The notes below the pieces were generated by a model, which saw nothing but the letters and a program-made list of their open reading frames with translations, had not been told where the DNA came from and did no database searches. This document shows positions 21,898 through 35,098 of a stretch of 64,000 nt of DNA, in pieces; the stretch's first letter is position 1, and the number at the start of each line of letters is the position of its first letter. Source of the stretch: Dichomitus squalens LYAD-421 SS1 (Eukaryota > Basidiomycota > Agaricomycetes > Polyporales > Polyporaceae); NCBI RefSeq assembly GCF_000275845.1, contig NW_006766919.1:34002-98001 (forward strand), given 5' to 3'. A program made the translations under genes and the position numbers.

Positions 21898-22124
21898 ACC
21901 TGCTGTGCGGAGAATTGTCCGAACACTGGGGTCAGGCCCTGTATATCCTGTCTCCATTGCTCGTGTCTCCTTCAATATGTCTTATGTTTGGCACGTAGTC
22001 TATGCATATGCATCTCCTTTTTCATGCCAAAATTGAGCATTATCGGAGTACAGGAAAGTACATAAAACGAAGGGTTTTCGCAGCGGGCGCCTTTTTGTCC
22101 GAACACTGGGGTCGCGATAGTATC

Positions 22125-23528
22125 AGAAGCGCTTGAGGCGACGGGACTGCTCCGGTCGCTGATCACGCGTGAAGCTGAAACATCGAGCAGGCCTCGACGA
22201 CATGGCTCGAGCCCTAACGCAGGTGCGGTAATGCCGGATTTAGGCTTGTTGCGAGTGCAGCTTGACCGGCAATGCACGGCTGCGACCAGAGCGGAGTGCG
22301 GCCATGGTCCATCACGGAGAGCTTGCAACAATGTCGCGAGCGCAAACACGTGCGGAGCCTCATCGATCGTTTCGATGCGCACGCAAGCAGATCAGGAAGG
22401 ACACACAGCGACGTGCTCATGACGAATATGTTGTGTGGGCTAGTTAGTAAAGCGACACCGGGCGTCCGGTGAGAAGGGGAGCAGGAGGCGGATATACTTC
22501 CGCAGCTGCGTGGGCACTGTCCGTCGGGACCAATGAGTGGCAGCGGGAATGGGATGGGACCTGGGAGGTGAGAGTTTGAGTCGGAATGCTGTGCAGGGCG
22601 TGATGACTGGGCGGTGGCGTCGGGTTGAGTTGAGATTGAGTGCAGGCCTTCGAGACGTTCCACGTTCTGACCGGAAGACGGGTCGAGAGGCGAGTGCCAT
22701 GACCACGCCGCGTGCAGGACGAAGGCACGGTTGTAATATATGATCCATTCAACGAATGCAAGGCGCGACGCTGGGGAAGAAGGAAAGATTTGGGCCTGAG
22801 ATTGCTCGATGGGCACAAGGGGGTTTGATGTGAGGAGAGCGTTCGTTGGACATGAGAGTATCGTACACGTCCGACAGGCCGGGGCGCGTTTGTGTGAACG
22901 GTCTGGGGTTGACAAGACAGCAGCGGGCTTGTTGTTCACAAGACGGACGAGGTGCGTCGGACGGGGTTGGGGAGATGGGGAAGGTCATGAGGGCGGAGGA
23001 TGTGCGTCCGCGGGGAGGGAACGAGGGACGACATGTGACGGGCTGGAGGTCGGGGCGAGCCGGACACGGACAGGGCTCGGGTGGCAATAGCCCAAACCGG
23101 CAAGCGACCAACGCTTGGCCGTGAGCGCGGAGTCCGGGCCGTGGGGGGGGCGGGCGTCTTCGCAGGTCGCTCGCTCTGGCGATCGCACTTTCCCCTCCGC
23201 GTCCCCTCCTTCCACCCGTCCCTCACCATCCCCGTCCCTCACCATCCCCGTCCCCGCCCCCGCCCCCCCATCCTCCCTCCCCCTTCCCCCCAACGACCCC
23301 CCGAGGCCCATCGTCCTCGCTGCGCTCTCACTCGACGCGCACCCATCCCCGCCGCCGCTTATCCGGCCCCGTGAGCCGGCTCAACCGCCCCCTCCAGGCC
23401 CAGTTCCCCCGACGGCTCATCTCCTCGTTCTCCCTCTGTAATTCTTAGCTCTCTGCCTTGCTGGCCGTCTTACTCGTTCGTTACGCATCTGTACTACTCC
23501 TGCCTTCACTCTGGACCTCCTCGATACC
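22125..23528. other. Intergenic and promoter of the DUF1752/DUF3295 gene
   Basis: No supported gene. The long minus ORF at 22939-22214 looks compositional. From about 23,190 to 23,300 there is a dense C/T tract with CCCTCACCATCCCCGT in two tandem copies (23220-23251), typical of fungal promoters. Confidence 0.5.
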
Positions 23529-26427
23529 ATGGTCTCTACCTTCCCGTCCCCGATCCTCTCCGTCGCAGCAGATGTAGTCAAGGACATCGAAGGCGAAGAC
23601 GCCTTGTGTAGTCTTTGGGCTCGTGCGTCCATTTCTCTCATCTTTCTCGTCACTTAGTACTCAGGCTGCCCGCACAAAGTATTCACAAAGTGCAAAGAGT
23701 CTTTGAAGGACGGCCGCCGTCTCGAGAACATATCATGGCGCTTGTGGTATCGCGAACTCGCCTCTGCCCAATGCACTCCTTCATCGTCACCCGGCACCCT
23801 TTCTCCCCCGTTCTCAGAGAAGCGTAGCCCATCGCCCGTTACTCCCATATCAGAGGACGGACACATCAGTCAGCAAGGTACGTTTGTTCTTCCTCACTCC
23901 TCGAAGTTATCCCACCGGACATAGCGGTCAAACCAACGCGCTAATGCCCTCGGCCTCAACAGTACCCTTGCCACACCCATCGCTCACACCAACGCCTGAT
24001 ATTACTGCGGCGCATTCCTGGCATGCAGAGAACTCCGCAAACACCGTCATCACTGCAGGTCGTCGTCTGAGCACGGCGAGTGCGCCCATGGAGCGACGAA
24101 AGTCACATAGCTCCGTCGGCGTAGGCAAAATGATCCTCGACATCCTTCCAGCTAACAAGCTCGATGTGACCAGCGAGAAAGAGAGAGCGGCGCGGTCACC
24201 AACAACAGCCACAGTCGCAGCGCTCGCACCGCACATCGCTCAGCCTCGCCCAGTTGTGGCCGCAGTCCCGACAGTTCAGCTCCCCGCAACACCCCCACAG
24301 CCGGACAGGGCGTCATTTCCCCGCGTTGTGGTCGTCAATCCCACACCACATCCCACCCCTCCAGCCACCCCGAGCTTACCCCATCCTCCGACCGTTTCCG
24401 CTCAGCCATCATTGCACCTATTGCCGCCGCCCCCTGCGCGCTCGCTCATCTCCGCAACTGCGCCAAGACATCTGTCTGGCGACTTAAAGCACCCTTTGCT
24501 CTCCAAAGCAGCTGATCCGACATGCGCATCACCGCCGCACAAGCAACAACCGCAGGGGTGGCAGCAGCTGTCACAACAGCCGCTCGTACCTTCCTCTACG
24601 ACGTCCTCGCTGACGGGGAAGCCGCCGGCTGCAGCAGCACGCGATGTGACGGCTACTTCGCATGACGCTATCCCCAATGATGTTCCCGAGCCGAAGCCGA
24701 AGAAGTACAATGATGACACCCTCAAGGCGTCGGACCGACGCTTCTTCCTCCAGGACGCTGGTTCCCCGTCACCGGAACGACCCCCTTCCTCGACTTCGGA
24801 CCTGCACGCGCCGCCTTCCCCGGTGACCGAGCACGGACCAGAACGGAGTGCCGATGACGATGTGTCGCAGCAGGACGCAGCCGAGCCGAGTCCGAGCAGC
24901 GCGACGTCGAGCCATCTCAAGTCAGAGCTGACGGGGCATACCAGCGCAGCGGGCGCCGCAGCCAAGCGGGCACGAGTGCAGGTGCGGAAGGCCAAAGAGC
25001 GCCATGCGCCGGCGCGGCCCACGCTGCAGCGGCTGCATTCGCACGGGCTGCGGACGACGTCGCAAAAGAAGGCGCAGGCGCAGGTGCCGGAGAAGCAGCC
25101 CCCGCACACGGCTGACGCGAAGAAGACGACGTTCAACATCGGTTCGGTGTCTTCGAATGGACCACGTTCCGGGGGTGGCGGCGGCGCTGGAGACGAAGGG
25201 AAGTCGAGCAAGGCGGTTGAGCCGGAGAAGGCGAGGGAGAAATCGGGCAAGACGCGTCTGTCGAGCCCGACTCCTAATGTCCCGCCGAAGAAGTCCGCGT
25301 CTACCCCGCACATTCCGACGGCGGCGACTAAGTTGCAGCCCCTCGCGAACGGTGCAGGTCCTTCGCAGCCGCGTCGCGGGATCGTAATATCGACGTCCTC
25401 CGAGTACGAGACTACGGATACGGACGACGACTCGGAGTGGGCATCGGAGGACAGCGGCGATGATCGACACAAGCCGAAACAGAGCAAGGCGAAAGCGGTA
25501 GAAGAGGCGCGCTTACGCGAAGCGGCAGAGGAGGCGCAACGGCAGCGCGACATGTTCGCCAAAGTGCCGAAACGGTCCTACTCGAACCTAAACCGCGTGC
25601 AGTCTGGCTTGCTATCGCAGCTTCTGAACCCCGACCCGAACATATTCCCACCCAATCATCCCTACCGCACCAGTCGCTCGACGCAGGATATGACGCAGTT
25701 CGCGCGGCAGGGGCCCCCACCCGCACCCCCGCTGCAGATGCGCAAGAGCACTGCGGCGGTACCGCTCGCCGCGCAGGTGCAGGTCACCGCCTCGGTCGCT
25801 CCCGCAGACAACAGTCGGCAAGGTGTCTACCGACCCAAGGGTCGCCCGCAGGAGGAAGAGCTGGAAGACACGAGCGACGACGAGAACCCAGACGACACCA
25901 TCCAGGTATCGCACAGTCTCGCCCAGCAGAAGCTCGCCGCGCTCGCGGATCCGAACCGGCGCCGCCATTCGGACCGTGGTCTCCCGACGCCGCAGCAACA
26001 GCAGCAGCTGCAGCAAATGCAACAGATACAGGAGCACGGCCGGGCGCAGCTCCCGACCGTTGCGACTGCACCCATACCGCTGAATCACCCGTACAACCTT
26101 CCTGCCCCACCGCCGCCGATGACCCCGCGGACAACGCGAAGACAGATGCTCCAGACGGAGCTGTCGGAGAGTCTGCGGCGGAACCTGCTCTGGGAGAGGC
26201 AGGTCAGCCGGGTGAACATGACCAGACAGCGCGGGGGCGTGTTGGGGAGCGGGTTGAGGCCGCTGACGTCGATGAACGATATGCCTGTGCAACAAGCGCA
26301 GGGTTCGGACCAGCAGCAGCAGCAGCAGCCACAACAACGACAGCCGGACGATAAGGAGGAGAAGCGGCGGCGCGCTATGGCGCGGAATCGGAGCTGGGCG
26401 GACGACTACCACTACTCGGGGTGGTGA
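23529..26427 (+). CDS. DUF1752 (AreA N-terminus-like) / DUF3295 protein, 918 aa, 3 exons
   Basis: Exons 23529-23622, 23680-23877 and 23963-26427 give a total divisible by three. Intron 1 joins CSLWA to LFTKCKESLKDGRRLENISWRL, restoring the DUF1752 block (about residues 20-60) found at the N-terminus of AreA-type GATA factors and in Mks1-like regulators. Intron 2 has a GCTAAT branch and ACAG acceptor. The centre is long, disordered and rich in Pro, Ser and charged residues, with an acidic patch near residues 600-625 (EYETTDTDDDSEW). The C-terminal third carries the DUF3295 signature: FAKVPKRSYSNL, SGLLSQLLNPDP, and near the end TELSESLRRNLLWERQ. Gln-rich runs are present. There is no GATA finger, so it is not AreA itself. 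A role as a nuclear nutrient-signalling co-regulator is inferred from the domains. Confidence 0.82.
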
Positions 26428-28629
26428 GCGCGCTTTCAAGGTGCGGCGGGGCGTTTGCTCCGTGCGTGCTGTTTCGTAGTATATATTGCTTTGCCTCCAT
26501 GTACTATCATCGTGCTTTGCTTTCTTATCCGTGTTACTGTGCTCGGGCTGCGACGGCGTAGCGCACCGCTCCGTTGCACCCGGCATGGCTAATACTCTCT
26601 TCCCCCTGTGTTTCCATGCTCATAGTTCGTACTCTTCTCGGCACAAGATTCGTATCGCTCACTCACATCACATAACACGCATTTTATACTCTCGTCTCAT
26701 TCTTCTCCACAAATCATAGTCGCTCAATACGCATCTGGTCATCCATTGCACGCAGTCCGGGGTTCATGCAGGCTTGTACGATACCGCTGTTCCGCTTCCC
26801 TTCTATCATACGCCCTTTATCCGCTATTTGCCCCTTCGTCCCTTCTGACCTTCGTCATAGTCGCTCGTGCGGACATACCGCCGTCGTCGCCGCCATCCGG
26901 TCGCATCCGTCGTTGGTCGCTGGCCCTCGTCTCCTTGGCTCTATCTGGCCCTCTCGATGTCCGAGTCTAGCGAACGGTCCCAATCACCGCCGACGACCTT
27001 AACTGGACAGCGCGCAATCTACCCGTGGACATGCGGCAAGACAAGGACTCGGCGACTATCGCGCGCTCGCCTCGTTTCCATTGACCCGACGCGACCCTGG
27101 CCCCAGCCCGAACGCGTGTGCTTCCCTGCATCTTCCCCCTCTGCACGCTCCCATGCACCCCATTTCAGCCCCATGTCATGCCATAATCTCTCTGCATTCT
27201 GTCCCTCGTCCTTATCCACGACATCCACATCATCGGCATCCATCCATCAACTGCATCGTGCTCGTGCCTGCTGCTCGCTGACCTATGTAATGTCCCAGGT
27301 TGACCCTGCATGCACCGACATCTCCGGCTCGCGCCCCCCCGTCTTGGACGCGGAAGTGGCGGTCGGGAATTACTTGACTGTTTCTGCTTCTCTCGGCTCG
27401 CTCGCAAACATAGTCTCGTGTATATATTGTGTACTGGTATCGTCTCTGCGCGGTAGTATAGGTGGTGGGTAATAGCGAAACATTTATGTGCGCTCCTTGG
27501 TGGCCTGGAGAAAAGGTTGTGACAGCATCTCGTCCCGACAGAGATGTGCTTGACCCCAGGACCCCGAAAGTCGGCAGCGGTGACTCCTTCTAATGGCTCA
27601 GGCTTTCTCTCTATTTCATCTTCCAGAGTTCTGGCTTCAGTGAATTCTACAATGCCTGAAGTTAAGATATGCAATCGGTAGGGAAACCATAGACTCTCTC
27701 ACGCTTGACCCCCCGGTGTCATCAGTCCATCGCCCATCTCTGCGTCCCGATGACCCGACCTCGATCGTGCGGCCTCAGGAAGAATCAAACCTGCTGTGTT
27801 CTTTGCTTGAGTGGCATGGAAGGACTGGACGACGCTCGAAGCTTCGACCACGACAGGGGTATCTGCTGACGTGGACTTCTCGTTGCGCCGCGTGTCAATT
27901 AGAGTCACGTTCGACATCCGACGCCAACCTGAAGACCTTGGGGAAGACCTGGAGTGACGTCGCAGCATCGGCGCCGTCTTACGCGTTTGCATGGCGAGCT
28001 GCCGAAGGCGGGATGAAGTTTAGTTCCCATTGCGACTGTCGCATTGATTGCATGAAACACGGCGATATCAAGTGCGGAATGCGCTGGTCTCACGAGCGAT
28101 CCCTCGGAGCTCAGGTAGGGTCGAGGGGCTGGAAATAAAGTGGAACGACGAGAAATCACAAGGACGGAGGATGGAGGAGCGAGGACTGGGGTGCGATTGA
28201 TTGGCACAGCTTCGGCCGCGGGATACTACCCGGTGCCGCGGCACGCTGCTTGGGGTTAAGTCATGACGGCTAACGTGGTCGGACAGCGGAGCCGGCAGTT
28301 GGGGGGAGGGCGATGACTCTGGGAGGTTCGATGCACGGGCGCCGATTCCCGTTGCAACGAGAAAGTGAGTAAGGGATGTGGGAGATTACTATGTACATGA
28401 GAGATCAGGATCAGTACTGCGTACATGGGAGAGGTTGCAGAGCGCTTGAGAAAGCCGGCCGTGGACGCGTCGGGATATGTAATCTTCACGACTCCCTTTC
28501 CGAGAGAATCGGCCTCTAACGCTCACATCTTCCCCTTCTTTCCTCGTCCACACTCTTCTCCTTCTCCTATCATCCGCTCCTCTTATCCTGCACGCTTACC
28601 TTGACCGACTCTCACCTGCTCATCCAACG
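26428..28629. other. Intergenic, about 2.2 kb
   Basis: Contains the 3' end of the DUF3295 gene and the CT-rich promoter of the Zn2Cys6 gene (about 28,520-28,620). A minus-strand open stretch (27992-27500) can be joined by a poor splice pair but is not convincing. Confidence 0.4.
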
Positions 28630-31600
28630 ATGTCTTCGCCAGAAGAGGATTATAATGACGGCGATATCTCCGCCCAGAATGCGAAGAAGCGCAGGATCCA
28701 GCGCGCGTGCGATATGTGCAGGCGCAAGAAAAGTACGTCGGCCCACCTCCGTCCTCGGCCCAATGTGGCATCTCGGATACTCAATCTTCACGCTTGTGCC
28801 CGTAGTCCGATGTGAGTGGCGTTCGTGCTCGCTCCCAAAACAATCATGGCTTGCCATTCGTACGACGAACGAGGCATTCACCCCACATCCTTCCGTTCCC
28901 ACCACCAGGCGATGGCGCGCAAATGCCCAACAACCGTTGTTCCAACTGTGTATCCTATCGTCTGGAGTGCACGTATATTGAGGCTGCGAAGGTGCGTAAT
29001 GATTTATCATTCCCCGCATGCTCGGACATTCCTCAACTCCCCGTAGAAGCGCGGGCCCCCTAAAGGGTGAGTAAGACTGTCAATCACTGTCATTGACTCT
29101 GAGTCATTTTCGTTATTGTGTTGCGCGCGTTCAGTTACGTCGAGTCCCTCGAGACCCGATTAGAGAAGATGGAGAGACTACTCAACAAGGTGCGTTCATT
29201 CCTCCGTCCGCACAAGCGCCACAACAGACATCCTTCTCTCCGGCTTCGTTCACGGTTAGCTCTGTCCCAATGCCGACTTCACGAAGGAGTTGGGCGGCTC
29301 CTTTGACAAAGACGGGTGGTTGACCGACCGCAATGGCGAGCCCTCCAGCGCCACCACTACCAAGCCCGCATATTCCATTCCTGCCAATCCCACACAACAG
29401 TCTGCTATCGCATCTCCGCCAGCGCTCTCGCCCTCCGCCCAAGTTGAGTCGGATGATCTAGACCCTAGCGACGACGAGATTGTCGCACAGCGAAACATAG
29501 TCCAGAGTCTCCGCAAGATGTCGATGAACCCGAGCAGCATGCGGTACCACGGCAAATCCTCGAGCTTACTCTTCATCCAGACCGCGATGGACCTCAAGCA
29601 AGAGTATGCCGGGCTCGAGCTGCCCAAGACGGTCGACCCGGACACGCACCACACACTGCTGCGTAGGCGGCACCAGCAGTACTGGAGCTTGCACCCCGTA
29701 CGCGGCCTGGATGTTCAGATCAATCTCGGTGTGGGCTTTGACTGATTCTCGCATGCCCATTTATGTATATCAGTGGTTGACGTCCAACGTACAAGACGAG
29801 CACGCGCCGCACAAGGACTTCCCGCCCCCGGACCTGTTCGAGAAGCTCATCGACCTCTATTTTAAGAACATGAACGACTACATGCCACTCCTCCATCGGC
29901 CGACGTTCGAGCAAGGCGTCAAGGAGGGCCTCCACCTGCATGACGAGGGCTTCGGGTCGACCGTGCTGCTCGTGTGCGCGAACGGCTCGCGGTTCACGAA
30001 CGACCGGAGGGTCCTCCTGGACGACACTCAGATACCTCAGTCCGCAGGGTGGAAGTGGTTCCAGCAGGTGCAGATGGTGCGCAAGTCGCTGCTCGCCCCT
30101 CCGCGCCTGTACGACCTCCAAATATACGCGGTACGTCACCCCGCTCGCCGTCGGCGATAGCGGCCATTCATCAGGTGGTTTCCATCGCGCCTACTTACGA
30201 CCCTTTTGCTTATATTGTCTCACGTCTCCGATCGGGATTCGCAACTCCATGCCCGATCACAATTTTCCTGCGCTCCCTTATGTCACTGCGTGTATAGCTT
30301 ACGGCAGGCTTCCTGCAAGGGACGTCCGCCCCGCAGGCGTGCTGGACGATCATTGGCGTCGGCATTCGAATGGCGCAGGACGTCGGTGCACACAGAAAGA
30401 AGGTGTACAGTTCCTCGCCCACGATCGAGGAGGAGCTCTGGCGGCGCGCGTTCTGGTAAGCGTGTCCTCGTGCGGCTCCCCGTCCCCCCTTCTGCAAGAT
30501 TATGTGGATTCTGTTCGTGCGTGGTAGGGCATGTGTTAATCATTTCTATTCTTGTCGTTCCCGCTGTGGGAATCGCCGAAACCGGCTCCCAATAGGGTCT
30601 TAGTCGCCATGGACCGGGCGGTGAGCTTTGGGCTGGGACGGCCGTGCGCCATTCAGGATGAAGAGTGAGTGCTCGAGACGCTGAGTTCTCAATGGTCTTG
30701 TCGAGCACTGGCGTCTGATGGGGTACGAATGTCTGCGCAGCTTCGACATCGACCTGCCGACAGAGTGCGACGACGACTACTGGACGAACCCCGATCCTGA
30801 GCTGGCGTTCAAGCAACCGCCCGGGCAGCCGTCAAAGGTCGCGTTCTTCAATTGCGCCCTCCGCCTGCACCAGATTCTGGCGTTCGCCATGCGCACAATC
30901 GTACGTCGTTCTTGCTCTCGCTTCATTGTATCGCTTTTGGGGCACAATGCGTCCGCATACCCAAGACTGACCGTCCGCGTACCCGAGACTGACCTAACTC
31001 GTGGTATGCAGTATTCGATCAACAAGTCGAAGGCGCTCCTCGGCTTCGTCGGCCAACAGTGGGAGCAGCACATCGTCGCCGAGCTCGACTCTGCCCTCAA
31101 CAAGTGGATCGATTCCGTGCCTGACCACCGTGAGTGCTTTGATCGTCTCGCGTCCGTATGAAATGCGCTCTGACATGTTGACCGCATCTCATAGTGCGAT
31201 GGGACCCAACCCGCGAGAATCTGCTGTTCCTGAACCAGTCCGCCAACTTGTACGCAAACTACTACCAGTTGCAAATCGCTGTCCACCGGCCGTTCATACC
31301 CTCGCCGCGGAAGCCGTCTCCGCTGTCATTCCCGTCGCTCGCAATCTGTACCAACGCAGCGCGAAGCTGCATCCATGTGTTGGACGTGCAGTATAAGCGC
31401 TCGGGGATGCCGATGTACTCGAACCAGGTGCGTTTGCAGCCCTCTGGTGAGAAGGACATGGCTGGATTGGGCGCCTTGCCCATACAGATGGCGCTGTTTA
31501 CTGCTGGGATCGTGTTATTGTTGAACATCTGGGGCGGGAAGCGTTCTGGGCTGTCGACAGATCCTGCGAAGGAGATGGCGGACGTGCACAAGTGCATGAA

Positions 31601-32692
31601 GATGCTTCAAACGCTCGAACCTCAGTGCGTCGTTCACTCAGGTTCCTGTCCTCCGAACTAATAGTTGACATGTCCCCCTTGCAGCTGGCATACAGCTGGA
31701 CGGTTATGGTAAGTGGTGCAGGGCCTCCGTGTATTTGCACTAGACAGTCCTCATCTTCGTATGTCTTTGTAGGGATATTCTGTACGAACTGGCGTCTGTC
31801 GGTGACCTCCCTCTGCCGCAAGCATCTCCAACCCCAAATCACAAGCGCGAACGCGACGCGGATAGCCCTACCTCCTGCGTCTCCGTAACATCCAACGCAT
31901 CTCGATCTCAAACAGTGCTGGACGGGCCCCGCACCATTGCCGGCAGCAGACGCGTGTCGAAAGATGTATCCAAAGATGCCCCATCCCTCGCAGCATCGAC
32001 GTTTGCGCAGCCCCTTCCGCGCCCGCAGCCTTCAGTCCCTTCGTCCTCCGATTCCGAGATGCCCTCAGCTACAAGTTCTCGCTCGTCCACTGCAAATGGC
32101 AATGGAAGCGCAGCTGGTCCCGCGACTACAAGCTTTGTGCTCCCGGTGCACACGGACGAGCTCGGCAGGCTGCCTCTCCACCCCGGCTTGGACGCGTCGT
32201 ACTCCGATTGGCCGCAGCACGCACAACAGCGACAAGAACAGCAGCTGGCCGCTGTATCCCCGCGCGCAGGCATGAGTAGTGCGCAGTTCGACCCGCGCGC
32301 AATGCCGATGTACACGCTCCAGCCAGCATCGTTCAGCGAGATGATCAACGCTGCGGCGTCAGAGCCGTCTGCCTTCACGCAAATGCCTTCAGAGATGCAC
32401 CTGGCGCCGACAATCACACCTGGGACTGCAGGTGCTGCGCAGGGGTCGATGGCGCAAGGGCCGCCTATATCGTCAGAGGAGATGGCCTTCACGGACAACA
32501 CGCTGGCGATGTGGTCGAATGCGCCGACGTCGTTCGAGTGAGTTTTCCGTCAACGCGCTTGCTACGGCGTGAAGTCTGACTCTGAATTGCTTGTGCAGAT
32601 GGGACGACTGGGGCACTTACATCAATAACGTCAGTGGGATGCACAACCCTCCCGGGTCTGCAGTCCCTCCTCCAGGACACGGTCAGACGTGA
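28630..32692 (+). CDS. Zn2Cys6 transcription factor, fungal-specific TF domain (about 959 aa, 15 exons, possibly 16)
   Basis: Exons: 28630-28732, 28806-28811, 28909-28991, 29047-29066, 29135-29189, 29260-29697, 29774-30130, 30298-30455, 30596-30664, 30741-30900, 31012-31129, 31195-31624, 31685-31708, 31773-32537, 32599-32692; total 2880 nt. Splicing through a 6-nt exon builds the zinc cluster ACDMCRRKKIRCDG ... RCSNCVSYRLECTY (about residues 22-55), with all six Cys. A linker KRGPPKGYVESLE and a coiled coil (TRLEKMERLLNK) follow. The fungal-specific TF domain begins near residue 240 (LIDLYFKNMNDYMPLLHRPTF) and contains the FLQGTSAPQACWT and WHTAGRLWDILYELASVGD blocks. The tail is Ser/Pro-rich and ends near WDDWGTYINNV. 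An extra in-frame 60-nt intron (31428-31487) is possible, which would give 939 aa. It should be a nuclear regulator; its target genes are unknown and no pathway cluster is adjacent. Confidence 0.88.
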
Positions 32693-35098
32693 AAGCAGAA
32701 GACGCGACTTGACGACATGCATGTATCGACGATACGCTATTCATTACCATATTATCCCAACTAGACCCTCAGTTTGCCCTTGTCACTCTTCTTTCCGCCG
32801 TATAACACACCTTAGCTTTGTCCAGTCATGTCCCCTCCCCGTCGCCGTCGCTCCTGCGATCTCGCGTTGTATATCTGTAGCTATAGATACCCGTTCGGGA
32901 GTATGTGCTATCCGCCCCTGTTCGCTATCGTCGCACGCTACTCGTAGTCCGTGGCCTCGGTTTGTTTGTCTCCTTTGTCTGTCGCCGTCTGCCTCTGTCT
33001 AGCCCATGTCCATGCCAATGTAACACACCAGCTCAGTGATAACTCATCATTCTATGATTTATATGTATTCGTACCGCTGCCAGTGCTCAAGACTTGGAGC
33101 CGCTAATGTTCGAGGACTACCACGCTACAAACGTCCCCCTCTCGATGTGGTCATGCTTGTAAGGTAAACGATGCCGAAGGTAGGGTTGATACACTGAGAA
33201 TGATCCAGATGTCATGTTTCTACAACGGTGAACAACACGGTCGGGGGAGGATCTACCAACAATGATTTCATGACACGGACTGGCCACAGCAGTTGCTCGG
33301 GCGCCGTTGTACATCATTCTGTAATGCGAGACCGAGTTGCAACAGGCTTTCCCCCCTTTAGAACCATACAATAGTCAATATTGCGCGCCATGAGCATCTT
33401 GGTGTACTTACAATTAGCGACAGACGAGTGAATGATGCTTGGACAGCTCGAGCTGAACTGGCAACACCATTGGACATTGATATCATAGCCTTCGTCCATG
33501 CGTCACAATGCGGAAACCTGTGGCATGTCGCTTTTGTCAAGCATAGCCGAGTCCCAGATCCAGGAACCTAAGAAGCTCGTAAGCATGCGGATACTCAACG
33601 CATGCCAGGAGCCTGTAGACTCGGCTAAGGCGCTTGTTGGGACACTGCATCCAAATGCCCACGGCTCTAGACTCCTCCTATCTCCTTGCGTCCTCCTTTA
33701 CGCGCCCCGTTTGATATCTATCGCGTACAAGAGAGCGCCAGTATAGGAAGCCGTCGGAACTCATGGCTATGTTATGCGGTGCAGTACTAGTATGAGAGTA
33801 TGGAAATCCACTCCTGATCGATGATCATAGGTTCTTGGACCGGAAGCTTGAGTAGTTCTGAGGCAGGTTATGGGGTCCAAAGTTGTCATTTTTCCTGCAT
33901 TCTAGGAACGATTGGACGGGAGGTCAGCTGGTTTTGCGGTGTATGATGACTTGGTTTCCTGTTCGACGCTGTACAACTTGAAGACCCTGGGCGAACGGGA
34001 TCGTCCTAGTCGCAGCTTTGTACAGATATCAAAGTTGCCTAGGACTGTCCAGTTCTGAACGACACGGGAAACGTTCATCTCATCGTCGAACGGGTTCGTC
34101 GTCAATGCCATTCAAATGGAAGTTGAAGTCTCGACACGCACTGGCTCCATCTTACATGATGCATCGTTTCGGCCGCCAGTAAATATCGGGGTTGCTGCAA
34201 CTGGCATCCAGCTTTGGGACACCAAAAAACATAGTGTTAGATTGGCCCAGCTTATTGTTGTATGCTTACGCACTCGTTAAGGGGGCAAGGGCCAGTTGTC
34301 GTGACGCCGCAAGCGGCTCTGGAATGAATTTGGTCAAACGTTGAAGGAAGTGTCACAGATCATGCTACCCGTGCCATTTTCAACGTAAGGCTAAGCCGTA
34401 AGGACAGTACTGTTGTTGCCCAGGTCCCACATACATGGCAGGTGGGAAATAGGGACACAAAGTAATTGGGAGCAGCTGTGTTACAGACGCCGGGTTGACC
34501 ACAGACCGTAAGCCCCCGCACACAGTGGGCAGTGGGCCCGTATGCGGCGGTGCATGTATACCAAAGAAACTCCATATGCCACAACGGGTGAGGCGATGAC
34601 CCCTGTTACGAGGAACCGTCTTCTGAACGCTATGGTCGGTATGTCTGAATGTCATGACGGCTTTGGCCGCCCGGAATGACTCGATTGTGAATACAGGAAC
34701 TGCATTGAGAGCAGCCTCTTCTCTGAAACGCTGTGTTCGTCGAAGTACATGGAATCCACATATCGCTACCCATTGCTCTCGTGGCACTGGTGGCCGACAC
34801 ATCCACGTTAGTTTCAGATCACAGACTTACTACGCGTCTGAAGGACGCGTGCGATAACGAACGGGTCAAACCCCAAATACATGGGCGCGTACCTGTTGTC
34901 TTCGTCCGTGTGGTATGTCTTGGACGATAGTACCTACGGTGTATAAAGAGAGGCAGAACGACAGCTGGGTTTACTCACCAAACAGCTTTATATCCGCCGA
35001 GGCACCATAGCAGCACTACCGACAACACAGTATCGATACCCCGTTATCGACACTCGCTCCTACCACGCTCCGTACCTCACGCACCTCGAAAGATCACT
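32693..35098. other. Gene-free region of about 2.4 kb
   Basis: No supported coding region. Minus frames at 33540-33117 contain Cys-Cys pairs but do not form a known cysteine pattern. The last 170 bp are the promoter of the next gene. Confidence 0.45.
34942..34948 (+). promoter_or_regulatory. TATA box
   Basis: TATAAAG lies 157 nt upstream of the ATG at 35099, with C/A-rich leader sequence between, a usual fungal arrangement. Confidence 0.55.

Larger units (their letters stand above)
21134..22124. mobile_element. Non-autonomous element with 29-bp inverted repeats
   Basis: The 29 bases at 21134-21162 recur exactly, inverted, at 22096-22124. Their inner 18 bp, GACCCCAGTGTTCGGACA, appear four times: in tandem at 21145-21162 and 21163-21180, and inverted at 21916-21933 and 22107-22124 (as part of the right end, read on the minus strand). 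This suggests either nested insertions or doubled ends. No transposase is encoded inside. CAGTG-type ends occur in several cut-and-paste families, so no superfamily is named. Obvious target-site duplications were not found. The interior contains a scaffold gap, so the true length is probably shorter than 991 bp. Confidence 0.65.

Noticed and set aside
22214..22939. 241-codon minus-strand ORF
   Set aside because: Composition looks random, there is no recognisable motif, and the plus strand is open in parallel.
24402..25562. 386-codon minus-strand ORF
   Set aside because: It is the antisense shadow of the GC-rich DUF3295 gene; no family motif and no start context.
27150..27992. Two minus-strand open segments joinable as one gene (ending MTPGG and resuming IVEFTEARTLEDE)
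   Set aside because: The donor GTCAAG is poor, downstream reading becomes low-quality, and no family is recognised.
33117..33540. Cys-Cys motifs on the minus strand resembling a hydrophobin fragment (NVQWCCQ, KACCNSVS)
   Set aside because: The eight-cysteine spacing of hydrophobins cannot be built in any spliced frame; no signal peptide.
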